Below, piece after piece: positions 1 to 11,130 of a stretch of DNA of 64,000 bases. The notes under the pieces were generated by a model. The model was not told the DNA's origin. It worked only from the letters and a program-made list of their open reading frames with translations, and made no database searches. Within the stretch, counting starts at the first letter, position 1. The number at the start of each line of letters is the position of its first letter. The DNA comes from Siniperca chuatsi (taxonomy: Eukaryota > Chordata > Actinopteri > Centrarchiformes > Sinipercidae). The DNA lies in the NCBI RefSeq assembly GCF_020085105.1, contig NC_058055.1, forward strand, positions 12,180,322 to 12,244,321, given 5' to 3'. The position numbers were made by a program, and so were the translations under genes.

Positions 1-27
1 AAGCCATTTAAGCTTGACTAAGATCTA

Positions 28-375
28 GGGCTGCAACTAATGATTTTTTTCATTATCCATTAATCTGCTGCTTATTTTCTCGATTAGTCCATTAATTGTT
101 TGGTCTATAAGATATCAGAAAATAGATTTTAAAAATCTCATCACAGTTTCCCAGTGCCCGAGCTGATGTCTTCAAATGGCTGGTTTTGTCAAAACAACAG
201 TCCCAAACCCAAAGATTAAGTTAAAAAAACAGCAATTATTTACATTTGAGAAGTTGGAACCAGTGGCATTTTTGCTTAAAAATGTATTTAAACAATCAAT
301 GATCAAAGTTGTTTGCTGGCAATTAATTTGCTGTCAATCGACTAATCTATTAATCGAATTGTTTCGGCTCTACTG
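28..375. mobile_element. Decayed inverted-repeat element with GGGCTGCAACTAA end
   Basis: The left end reads GGGCTGCAACTAATGATT and is followed by ATTAATC/GATTAGT motifs. The far end carries matching inverted motifs (CGACTAATC, TTAATCGAATTG) and stops in a degraded form of the same terminus. I recognise this arrangement as a short non-autonomous DNA element very common in teleosts. The right terminal repeat is too diverged to fix target-site duplications. A reading frame of 66 codons inside it is not a gene. Confidence 0.6.
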
Positions 376-1640
376 AGATCAAAGAAGGAAATGTTTTTAA
401 AAGTGACTAATTCTAAATGAATGACAGACATTTAGTTTAATGCTCATGTCAAGTTACAGTAAAAATGAGAAATTGAATTTAGAGCTCACTCTCAGACAAA
501 CACAGAGATTTGGACTGTTAAAAAAAAATCTGTTAACTAATAAATTAGCTGCTGTGAAGTATTTGTTGGAAAAAGTAGCTTAACAAAAGAATTTTTTTTA
601 ACTCAAAGTCCTCTTTCTAGCTTTTTTCCCCCAGAGTTTTCAACCACATCTCACAGTCTTTCTCAGAGGATGGAGTTTATTCAGTTGTCATGGAGATAGC
701 TCATTGAGCAAAAGGAAAACGATTGAAATCTCCACAATAAAGCTAGTAAGTGGACCTTAAGTAATTTTTTTTTACTAATTCATAGGGATTAGTTGTTTAA
801 ATATTTAAATATGTTCCTTTTCATCCTCCCTCTCTGAAATAACTTTGTTCCAGGTTTCATTGAAGCAAAAAGGTCACCAGGTTTCTAGTGAGTCACTGGA
901 AATTCGGACAAACAAATGACTTGTGTTCAGGGCTTCATATTTTCCTTATGTCTCTACAATATTTCGATATACTGGATTCTGCTACGGCACTCAGTTCCAC
1001 AAGAATCAGAATAAAGTCATGTTAAACAAACAAACAAACACATCCCATGTGTGTCAATGTTGTTATGACATACAGTATAGTTGGATTATTTGAATTTAAT
1101 GACCGGTAACAGTCAGAGTTCATACTGTATCAGACTGTGACTTCTTTACAAAAATATTCATGTCTGATATGAATTTATGCTCAAACATTAAGGGCTCTGA
1201 ATACAGGAAATGTACAGTAAAGGTTAACAACAAATAAAATGGTAAACTTAAAAACTGACAATTAAACTGTCAAACAGTTTAACAGCCATGAATTTGATCA
1301 TGTAGATTAAGATATGTTTATTTATTCCTTTATTAATATACACCTGATAAGAAGTAAACTTGCAACTCTTTAAATATACTGTATGTTGCTATTGGCTCTG
1401 TGATAAGCTGATGTCAATGTGATTTTTTTAAACTAATATTTAAAAGGAAATTCTTTTTCTGATCAAAATATATTGCAAACGTAATTAATAGTATTTACCC
1501 ACAGAAGTACTTTAATTCATGTGTATCTTTATTTTCTGTAATTGCTTTGTGTTTTATTTGTTGTTTGGTTTTTGACAATAATGAGAACCAGCATTGTAGA
1601 AAAGACTAAAGAGTATCTGTTATAAAAGTGTACTGGAGGT
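376..1640. other. Non-coding, AT-rich, nothing recognised
   Basis: No open frame with a recognisable domain on either strand. A short AAAC/CAAA run lies at about 1025-1040. The stretch could belong to the 3' UTR proposed just downstream, but the sequence does not show this directly. Confidence 0.4.
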
Positions 1641-2165
1641 TGAGTGTGTGCACGCTGACTGTATTTCATGTGTTTGGGCTTTGATGGTGCTTTGAGTCAA
1701 AGTCATATGATGGAATCTCCAGGTTTTTCTCTCTCTTCATTTTACAAACACAGCATCTGATGTATTTACCTTTTGTGCTATTTGTGGGGTGAGCGCCCAT
1801 GAACACAACATAGTTTGGATGTTAAAGGAGGTTACAGTGTATTCTTTTTTTAAAGATGCGGATATTATTGCGGTCACAGTGTTTTTTTATGCTGTAGTTT
1901 GGATGGACTGGATGAATGATTACAGTGTTTTATTCAAATGAGATATAAATGTTTTTTATTTGTCTTGTAACTTTTGTATACTTGTTGATACTGAAAATGA
2001 TTGGCTGAACCGCCTGTATTCTTAGGAAAAACAACTGAATGCAGAATTTTGAGATGAGCGTTTTGCCTTAATTAGATGATGACGGCACCTGAAGTAATGT
2101 ACATAAAACACTTGATGAGTTTTGTTACAGAAGAAAGTTATGAGAATAAAAAGTTCTGAACATCA
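1640..2165 (+). other. Possible 3' UTR end of a gene lying to the left
   Basis: AT-rich sequence without an open frame ends in a canonical AATAAA at about 2144-2149, preceded by ATGTACATAAAAC and similar T/A-rich stretches usual in vertebrate 3' UTRs. No coding exon lies upstream in the window, so the parent gene would be outside it. Chance AATAAA hexamers are common in DNA of this composition, so this is weak. Confidence 0.25.
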
Positions 2166-5100
2166 CACCAGTCAATGGTTCTGCAAACATGTGGCTCTCA
2201 TTAAAACATACAGTGTCAAGCAGTGAAATTCTAACTGGTAAACTGGTCAAATCCAACTCACCAGTTAAAAATTAGTTTTTGTTTTGTTAAATGTTACTTG
2301 ACGTCTCCACTTTGACAATATATGATGTATGTATTTTTGGACTACCCTGTGTATATGTTACCCAGAGGTTAAAAATCATTACAACAACAACAGGTATCAG
2401 GTGACATTTCACGTTCCAAATTACCTGTTAAAATGAAAGATTACAGTATTCAGAATGACGAGAAAACTACTGAGATTCTTCACCAAGTATCCCATTAAAT
2501 ATGAGCTTTGTTATGACTGCAGTGTTTTTGCCAAGTGAAATAGGCTTTATACTATACAACAGAAAGCATTTTCCTCCGGACATTTACCTGTTCTTCCGCT
2601 TACATCTCCTTCTATTCAAATCTTTGCTTAAGCACTTCTTTTAAGGATTGAACTTTGCTTCTCTCTCCCTTTGAAGTATTTTAGCTAAGACATAACACTG
2701 TCACACAAGTTATACATATTCAAAGATGTTGTCGAAATAGTAACTGTCTGGTTTGTTAACTAACAACTTATATGCTAAACAAATCAGAGTCCTGAGAATT
2801 TCATAACTTTCATACAGTCCCTCAGAAGGCAGCTCACTGTGAGGGGCAATATAAAAGAGTCTGTGGTGCTGCTGTTAAATGAGGAGTATTGAAGGGGGCC
2901 CCCAAGACTGATTGGGCCCTTTGGAGATCAGATGTGATTCTGCACCCAGTTACATGTGGTGTGGTTGAGATCTATAACATCAAGCCTGCTGTTTTCCTAT
3001 CTAGGACATTTCACTACGCAAAAAATAAAACTGTAGTAGCAATGTTGGTTTAACTATTAATGTAACAGGACTTTATTTATTTTTTGGGCCAAACTTCTCC
3101 AAAGCATGCTCCTGCAGTTCCATGTTAATCAACTAGCTCTGGTCTTTGCCACCAGATGACGCTCCTGCTCCACAATGCACATCTGAGCGAGCCACTAAAC
3201 GGCGGGACAAACAGACAGACCTGCTGGAAACAGTGAAAGTCTGCTACAGGTACATAAAGTGCTGTCTTCATCTGCAGGCAGAAAACACCGCTCTGTGAAC
3301 CATGCTCCCATATGTTTTGCGTCTATGTGCGTGCGTGTAGTTTCCCTTCATCAATGAACGTGCACTTGCCTCTCTGTCGTCCTTTTTCCAAAATAAATCC
3401 TTACTTTATAGTGCGTGATTCCATATTGCAAAACCACAATAAACTCCAATCACTGCCACACTACAGAGTGTTCAACTGCATAAATCTCATTTCTGCTGTT
3501 TGCTAAAATACAGAGGGGCTCCTCAATAACACAGTGCATTAGGTTGCATACAGTTAGGACTCACAAGTCATGCACAACCAGTGTTTGTTTTAAATAATAA
3601 ATAGACCACGAATACAGAGCGGAAGACATGCTGCAAGAAATAACTTGTTTTTAACTTTATTAGCCTATTACTTGCTACAGTCCCAAGAAATGGAGGGTTG
3701 TTTTTTTTTGTTTATGTTTTATTTTATTTTTTTTGTTACCTAAGTGACGACGTATTCCTCTTATTCCCAGTCTTCTAGTCTACAGGTCTAATGTTTATGT
3801 TCACACGTGGACTGACTGAAGGTGACAGGAGTCAAACGAAAAAAATCCACTGTAATTTTATCCAAATGTCACATCTAATATTTCGACCAAAATAGCAAAA
3901 TAGAAGCATTCATTTTGGAACAGCGGTGGCGCTTACTGAGGCCACTTCCATGTCTGCGCAGTTCATTATTTCCCGACCTCTGACTCTGCTTGTGTATGGA
4001 GCGAGAATTAAAAAGGCGTATTCCCAGCACACTGAAAAAGGCAAGCAGAGCACGGTGCGCGAGTTGAATATTCAATTAGAGGGTGTGTGTGTGTGGGGCT
4101 GAGGAAAAGTGAAGCTGCGTGCCAGTCCTTCATCTTACATTGCTGATTAGCTGTTAAACAGATTATATACAGCTGAATGGGTTCAAATGTTGCAGCAGAA
4201 AACGGTCGGAGTTCAAGGCAATGGCGAGCGGTTTCCTTCTCCGCCACTTCAGCAGGCTGAACACACTTTGTCACCACGAACAGCTCCATAATGAAACATG
4301 CTGCTGTTCCATCTTCCTCACTTTAACCAGTCATTTAAAGACCAAAAAACATCGAGAGCAACTGAAACAGTTTCCAGTCCACCGATGCAGGTCGAGTTGT
4401 TTGGATGAAGCTGAACCAAAATATAGCAGAAAAGAACCTACCTGTTATACAGACTATAAACACAGTTCATATTTAGCTTTGCGATGTTAATGCAAAAGTT
4501 AAATCTTTGCCTTTTTCGGTTCACACAAACATGCTCACATTTCTATATCAGTAATCCATTGCCTTCCAATAGACTATTTATTGGTGAAAAACAGCCGCAC
4601 GCAAAACAAAAAAAAAACGCCACCGCACGTCATAAAGTAATGAAATGTGAAGATAAAAGTGCATTAAACCATTAAATGCTTGTTTAAAAATATATCCTCT
4701 TGAAAATAGTGCCCCCTCGTCCAACAATAACTCAGTACTCTACATTCACAAGCGAGGTTAGAAGCCTGGAGCAGCAGCCATTTGTCCTTTAAAAACGAGT
4801 AAACAAACACGTTATACATGTACTAAAGTGTTTAAAAGTTTATAAACTATTTTGTTAAAGTTAGCAGGTTAACATGTTAGGTTTACTACACACATTTACT
4901 AAGCTGGATAAGTTTAAAGCAGTGCAGTGCCACAGCAAGCCACGCGGGTCCAAAAGAGCTCTCATTGAGAAGCCACGTGTCCGTTTCCAAAGCCTCTCCA
5001 ACTTAACCACCTCCTTTGTACGACTAACCCACATCGGCAGCGTCCCTCCACATAAAGGGATTTGCAATTTCAAGATATTTCAGCTTAAATGTTTTTGACA

Positions 5101-5370
5101 GTTCCCTCGCTTTTACCTCGGCTTGGTTATTTTAACTGTGCCAAATGGGTCACCTTGGGTTGCTGTCTGCGCGCAAAGGGCTTTTGCGCGCATTCAGTCT
5201 GAATTTTTTCCAACTTTCCTTGACGGGGAAACCAGCTGCTGGTCGTGAAAAGACGGCTTATTAATTGTCCTTTGTCATGCAGAATTGCTTGATTTCTAAA
5301 GAAACGTACAAAGGCTCTTTTTCAGGATTCAAGTATTTTGTTTCGTGCGTATTTTCAAACCATCGAATCA
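2166..5370. other. Non-coding interval, no gene recognised
   Basis: Base composition becomes less AT-rich after about 3100. Short frames occur on both strands but none shows a domain, a plausible splice structure or a start context worth defending. A short GT run lies at 4084-4094. Confidence 0.4.
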
Positions 5371-5900
5371 GCTGCAGCGCCGCGCCGTCTACCAGACTCT
5401 CAGGTACTGACTGCCTGCTCCCTTTGTCCCCTTTTAATGCTGTTGTAAATCGTGCAGACTGATTTGTTACAAGCTGTTCTTTTAATCTGATAGATAAGAG
5501 ACATGTCAAAGAAAAGCCGTAAATAAAAAATTAGCCAGAATAAAGACAAGGGCGAGTCTGCTAGATGGGCGCCTGTTGACTCAAGCGGCTCTCCAGCGTC
5601 AGGGGAGCCCTCTCCTCAGCTCTGTCAAGGTTACGTCCACAATTCCCTTTTCTTCTTTTTAAAAAGACACCGTAGTCCTTTTTGCTTCAATGAATTGATC
5701 GGCACAAAATTAAGAATAAATAAATTGAGCATTTGGAGCACCGAGCGTATAAGCTCCCCCAGGGCGCATACCCCCGGGCTATTGAATGGATAAAGGGCGC
5801 TTTGCAGAGGACGTTGTGAGCAAAATGGGGCTCTATGGTGCAATTAACAAAATAGTCTAATCCCATATCTTAACAAATGCAAATATTAGAGTTTTGTTAA
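5370..5900. promoter_or_regulatory. Candidate non-coding regulatory block downstream of gsx1
   Basis: Mixed-composition sequence without simple repeats. It is rich in short homeodomain- and HMG-like words (TTAATCTGATAG, AAATTAGCC, GCAATTAAC, CTATTGAATGG) and in CpG-containing words such as GGGCGCATACC. It lies 2-3 kb downstream of the gsx1 stop codon. The call rests on appearance and position only; conservation was not measured. Confidence 0.25.
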
Positions 5901-7290
5901 AATGGTTAAGTGAACAATTAAATGAAAGTTTACAAGTGAAACTTCACATCCAAAAAAGGCACACTGATGCAGATAATGTGCTGTACGCAATTTAAGAACA
6001 GTTTTTGCTCCCTTTAAAAAAAGCCTAGAGATACGTTTTTAAGGAAGCAATGTATTTTAAAGCCTATTCAACATAAAAAATATAATTTTGAGAACCAAAG
6101 CCTCAGTCAGAGAGCAGCTGTGGCGGTGCGTAAAACAGGCGATCAAAACTGGAACTATCCGCAGAAGTCCTGGTTTGGTCTTTTTGGAGATGTTTTAGTG
6201 ATCAGATGACATATTTTTTAACTTCAGTAAAAATATCCATATACACTCTTTTTAGATTAATTTGAACCAGAATAAACTACAGAAGTATTTGGCCTAAAAG
6301 ACTGAATTTATGTTTTAGGATGCTGCGTATTATTTGACTTGGCATACTATGTTATTTTGTGGATTTAATAATTTTCCATAAAAATCACATTATATGCTAA
6401 TTAATAATTATGTTTTTTTTAATTTAAGAATAATACTGGCTGAGCTGAAGAGACTTGAATTAGGTCTAAAACACACCTGGAGCTCATAAAACCGACAATT
6501 AACTTGAGCACACTGGTGCGTTAACAATAAGAACAATATGGGTCATGGACACCAAACTGTGTCTTTTCCTAATTTATTTTCATGTTAGATCGATATCTTA
6601 AGATAGGCACCCTTTTGATGCACCAGCACCCAGAGTGATTATTAACTCAGTCACACGAGACAGATCATTTCAGGGATGAAACTTGAAAAGAACCCCAAAA
6701 GGCCAGCCAGTGATATCTGGGTTGAGTGTCCCCCAGGGAAAGCACATAAAAGGACAACAATGTCTATGTACCTCTGAGTGAGAAAGATGATTGAGCATTT
6801 GATTTACTCGTCCAGGACGGAGTTCAGTTCATATAATGTATATATAATGTGCTCCTTCTAGATACACAAGCACATTTTGTTTGTAGTAGTTGTTAGTGTC
6901 CTGTTTTTGTCCTTCCCAATTTCTTTTTGGCTATTTGAGCAAAAAATATGAACCTTGTGAATCACTTTTTTAGTCTTCTTCTTCTAGCCTGAACGCCAAA
7001 CACCTCTTGCGCAGCTTTACCTTCATGTAAGAGAAAATAAAATATATATTTTAAACTGCAAAGAATCTTACGCCTGAAATGTTGCCACATCCAGCGCAGC
7101 CATGGAGAGTATAATTGTGTGGAGATGTATTTCACGTTACAATTTTGACCAAAGACCGTCACACAGTATTTGGCATCATCTGACTGTCTTCTCACGCCAT
7201 CTTTTAAAAAAAAAAGATATAATTTAATTTCCAGTGGTGCGCAAAGATCAAAATACTTAACACACGACAACGTAGTCTGCCGCTCAGAAA
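5900..7290. other. Non-coding flank downstream of gsx1
   Basis: No domain-bearing frame. A 102-codon minus-strand frame at 6962-7270 matches nothing I recognise and looks like chance. The part at 6590-6800 is more balanced in composition and might be regulatory. Confidence 0.35.
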
Positions 7291-7294
7291 TATT

Positions 7295-7785
7295 TTTATT
7301 TAAGTATCAACATTTTTAAATAAATAAATATTTTCAATTACACTGAAGATATAATTTCAGAGTGATCTCAGCGATGTGACATTGAAGGAATTTCTTTCCA
7401 GCTTTCGATATTTGAAGTCACAGTTCCATCCACATAGAATGAATCAGTCACCATGTATACAAAATACTGTATCCCCAAAATACTAATAAACAATGTTGCT
7501 ATTGTTTTTTTTTGTTGTTGTTTGTTTTTTGTCATTTGGGTTTGTCTTTACAAATATGCCTACCATACTCATCGGATTGGCAACAACAAATGGACCGTTT
7601 TCAGAAAAAAACTACATACAAAACGTACAACATGTATACAGCTATACAATAATTCAGGGCAATTCCCTGATTAAATATTCTCTTTCTATGTACAGACGAC
7701 TGAACACAAGTGGATCAGTCTCTTTTTTTGGCTGTATTCAAAATCATGAGGACCAAAATCTTTCAGATGGGAGGCAGGGGAGAGT
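7295..7785 (-). other. gsx1: gsx1 3' UTR
   Basis: This non-coding stretch directly follows the gsx1 stop codon on the minus strand. TTTATT on the plus strand at 7295-7300 reads AATAAA on the minus strand and is a suitable poly(A) signal. A G/T-rich tract on the plus strand around 7505-7540 gives an A/C-rich UTR segment. The exact cleavage site cannot be read. Confidence 0.55.
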
Positions 7786-8618
7786 TCAGGGGGAGACGGA
7801 CAGGTCCACATCCTCCTTTTCGGACGAGGAGGGAGATATGGGCATGTCATCCTCCTCTTCCTCCGAGCACCTCGCGGTTGACAGGGACGAGCATTTGCAG
7901 TTATGTGATCCAGTCCTTTGGCCGCTGCTCTTGCCCTCCTTTTTGTGCTTCACTCTGCGGTTCTGGAACCAGATTTTCACCTGTTTCTCGGACAAGTTCA
8001 GGTATGTGGCGATCTCGATGCGCCTCAGTCTGGAGAGGTACATGTTGGAAGTGAACTCTCGCTCCAGCTCCAAAAGTTGTGTACTGGTGAAGGCTGTGCG
8101 CATGCGCTTACTGCTCTGAAGTTTGCTGTTGCTGTTTTCTGTGAAAATAAAGGGAGGTTGTCAGCCACATTGATATTATGAAAACAGGTGCAATGTGTCT
8201 TTGTCCACGCGATCAAACGTTAAAGCAGCCTCTACTCACCGATGGAGATGCAGTGGAACTGTCGCGGGTCTGGGACTGAGTACGCAGCTTGGTATATCCC
8301 CGGTCCGTGGCTGAGGTTGACGCTGTTGGATGAAGAGTGCTGCCTCGACAGAGCTGTGTGACAGTACTGTGAGCTGAAGGGAGAGAAAGACGCCTTGAGG
8401 AGCGGCAGTGTCGGTGGTGACGGATGGAGCTGGGACGCGGTCATGCACAGCGGACAGAAGCACAGCAGCCCGGCTTTCCTGGAGTGGCAGGAGCCCGGCA
8501 GCCCGTGCGGGTGGTGCGGCGAGTGCACGGCGTACGGGAATAAAGGTGGGTTGTTCTCGTTCCCTTTGTCGTTGGCCTCCCTTAAAATCAAGGAATCCAC
8601 GAGAAAAGACCTCGGCAT
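7786..8618 (-). CDS. gsx1: GS homeobox 1 (Gsx1), ParaHox transcription factor
   Basis: Two coding exons on the minus strand: 8618-8240 and 8138-7786. They are joined across a 101-bp intron (donor GTGAG, acceptor TTTTCACAG) that splits one Glu codon. The product is 243 residues. It starts [14 protein letters not shown], the SNAG-like N-terminus of Gsx proteins; the body carries the family motifs [12 protein letters not shown] and DPRQFHCIS. The homeodomain spans about residues 136-195 and contains LELEREF and [13 protein letters not shown], with the Gln50/Asn51 pair that sets DNA contact. The acidic tail has CKCSSL and MPISPSSS, which match Gsx1 rather than Gsx2. Human GSX1 is longer (264 residues) mainly through alanine and glycine runs absent here. 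Known role: nuclear repressor/patterning factor in ventral forebrain, hypothalamus and hindbrain/spinal interneurons. A 208-codon frame on the opposite strand is an antisense shadow. Confidence 0.97.
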
Positions 8619-8733
8619 GTTTGCAAACTTGTTGCTCAGCGTGGGTGAAGTTGAAGGCGGCGCGTCGCTGTGTCAGCCTGCTCTTCTGGGGACGGTGGAC
8701 AGCGAAGTGGTGCTGAAGGCGCACTGACGCTCC

Positions 8734-8740
8734 TTAAATA
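8734..8740 (-). promoter_or_regulatory. gsx1: TATA-like box upstream of gsx1
   Basis: The minus strand reads TATTTAA about 115 bp upstream of the gsx1 start codon, in an otherwise GC-balanced, CpG-containing segment (8620-8800). Spacing suits a core promoter with a short 5' UTR. No transcript data support it. Confidence 0.4.
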
Positions 8741-8759
8741 GCCGCCGTGGACTCGGTTC

Positions 8760-9560
8760 GGCCATGTGACGGTTACGCTGTAAGCGGCCAAGAGCTCTCA
8801 ATAGGGTTTTGTGCCTTTCTCTCGGCATTCCCACTGCACGCTTCCCCATTATTTCACTTGTTAACTAAATGAACTGCATAATGTAGTCTATTCTTGTCAG
8901 CCCCACCCACGCCGCAAGAGGCGGCACTGCCCATTCTCCCTTTTATCATCACTCTCACTTTATCATAGAGCAGAGCTTAAATTTGCGAGAGAAAACGTTT
9001 CTGTCACATTCGGAAAGCCAGTAGGCCTATATGTATTCAAGTTTTGTCTTAGACATTAAGCAGCCTATCAAGGTATAGTCTTAGTGTCTGTATAAGACCA
9101 AGGCGAGAAGGAGAGACACTCGTGAAAACTTTCAGAAATACTTACAACTGTTAAGTTACATTCATTATCAATAAATGACAGCAGGTAAATTACAAAATCA
9201 TTTCCAGTCGTTTCTTTTGAAATTAAAGGTTCATTATGCCTGCATCTGGTGAGACAATGAGAAGGTAAAGCCAGTCAAATTTATTATCAGCTGCATGTGT
9301 ACATGTCTTTAATTTTTGCCACGTTATTTTTCTGAATAAACGCCAACCATTCCTATTTAATTTTTGTATGTATGTATGTATGTATGTGGCTGTGGTTAAT
9401 TATTTGTGTGGCAGGTCTTCTTCTTCTGCACTTGTGTGGTTACTTTACTGACAGTGCTGAGCGCAAACAGGACCGCAACAGCTGAATGTAAAGTTTATGC
9501 ATATCCATTTAAGGTTAATGTGTCATTTCTGGGCACAAAAAAGGGACAAGTCATTGCCTG
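8760..9560. other. gsx1 upstream flank
   Basis: Promoter-proximal non-coding DNA upstream of gsx1, with CpG-containing segments near 8760-8960. It includes a TATG microsatellite at 9366-9387. No gene or mobile element recognised. Confidence 0.4.
9366..9387. repeat. (TATG)n microsatellite
   Basis: About five perfect TATG units are visible in sequence. Confidence 0.9.
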
Positions 9561-9970
9561 AAGGCAGTGCTGTTAAAGAGCAGTGATTAATTCCTTTGCT
9601 CGGGCCCCTGCCGAGTCGGGGGAAAGAATATGTAAAAATAACCAGGTTTTCACTCTGCGGCCCTTATTGAATGTCATTGTGGAGGGTTTTCAATGAGAGA
9701 GAAAGAGAGTCGAATTAAAGTGTGTGACAGCGGCGGATAGACGCAACAAAGGCGACTCTGTCATAGAGGAGCCCAATGCGCGGCGCGTGAAGCCCCCGCC
9801 TCGCGCTCTGATTGAATTAAGTAATAGGAAAACATTTTCTTTCACTTTAAGGCTCTCTGAACAAGACCTTCAAAGAGACGGGACCCGCAATGTGTGAGTA
9901 AATAGTGAAATGCGATTTCTCATCCTCCCTAGTTTTTAATTCTCTTCTTTATTAAGCGGGCGAATACAAA
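9560..9970. promoter_or_regulatory. Candidate gsx1 upstream enhancer block
   Basis: A block about 1 kb upstream of gsx1 with complex sequence, CpG-rich stretches (GCGCGGCGCGTGAAG) and several homeodomain-type words (GTGATTAATTCC, GAATTAAGTAATAGG, CTTATTGAATG). It has no open frame of interest and no repeat character. Position and texture suit a conserved neural enhancer. Conservation was not tested. Confidence 0.35.
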
Positions 9971-10229
9971 AACTAGTCTGTTGATATCTTAAAATTAAAG
10001 ATAAATGACATCGTACACATACCTAGGCTAGACCCAACGCCTCGCGACGTTGCGTTTGATAGGGCAATGATGATGCTAAGCTAGTCCACACAAAGTTATT
10101 GCACAGCTGCATCCTAGAGTTTGACCTGTGTTTTGCTTTATTCTTCTTACTTTCTGTTAGGGTTAGCCTATTTAATTAATGACAGTACCGTGTTCCCTTG
10201 TCGTCTGTTGGGACTTAGTGTTTACATGT

Positions 10230-11130
10230 CATCTGCTTTAGGCATTATTTCCCTCAAATTGTCACGTCCAGCGAATTAGCGCTTCAGCTCCAAAAACATG
10301 AGGGTGTGATGCTATCTGTTTTCTCCTCATAAAAGAGGCCTAATGTGCTCAGCTTCACACCACTAATCTTCCATAAAGGCTGGAATTAGGCGGTGCCATT
10401 AAAGTAGACAAATTAGGAGCAGTTAAATCCTTTAACGAGACTAAATATCTACCCGAATGACTGTTAATATCTTCGAGAGCCATTTTCATTTTTTTTATTA
10501 GTCTCTCCTTTCATTTCCTGCCAGGAATGAGCCATTAACTAGCCTGTCAATCTTGTTGCACTGTCTGAAACCTGTAAATACAAATCTATCGCTTTTATTC
10601 CGATTCTTAATTAGGTAATAAGTTAATGACATGTTTTCATCATACGTCAAAAGCGCTATTATTCTCATGAGGAGTTTACCTGATCATGTGCTTATGCTCT
10701 AAACTGAACAGGCAAAGTGTGTAATTTTTATTTTCATTCCTGGCTCTAAACACTGCAGATTGAAAAATAATTTTCAAATCCAGCTTCTTCTTTTTTCTTT
10801 TTTCTTTTTTTTTACAGCGGCAGATAGCCTGGATGGTGGTGGCAGCTTGATGTATTGCTTAACATAAAGATGTTATCAAAGGCCCTAATTTTCAAATTAT
10901 GTACAGCAGTCACCCCGTGGATAGGAATAGAGGTTTCATGGGTCGTCACGCAGGGAGGCTCATCCTAATTTGCAATCCCAACTGGAGACTGACAAATAGT
11001 TTTGACCTCCCTCTGGAGGCGCGGGCCAGAAGTGCAAAGAATCTCATTCTCCATAATCACTTGTTACTGAGATAAATAATGGAGGGAAATAGCCCACTCA
11101 CATTACAACAACTCTATTACATTTTTGCTC
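10230..11130. promoter_or_regulatory. Candidate distal regulatory block(s) upstream of gsx1
   Basis: About 0.9 kb of non-repetitive DNA dense in ATTA/TAAT cores (GCGAATTAGCGC, GACAAATTAGGAGC, TTCTTAATTAGGTAATAAG, CCTAATTTGC), SOX-like and TCF-like words (ATCAAAGG). The 10890-11090 part is notably balanced and complex. It looks like developmental non-coding DNA. This is inference only. Confidence 0.3.

Noticed and set aside
7493..8119. A 208-codon plus-strand frame
   Set aside because: It lies antisense to gsx1 exon 2 and its 3' UTR; the homeodomain on the other strand explains the open frame.
8236..8724. 162-codon minus-strand frame overlapping gsx1 exon 1
   Set aside because: A different frame from the one encoding the conserved Gsx1 N-terminus; no homology recognised.
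8395..8727. Plus-strand frames of 100-110 codons
   Set aside because: Antisense to gsx1 exon 1 and its 5' region, in GC-richer DNA where stops are rare.
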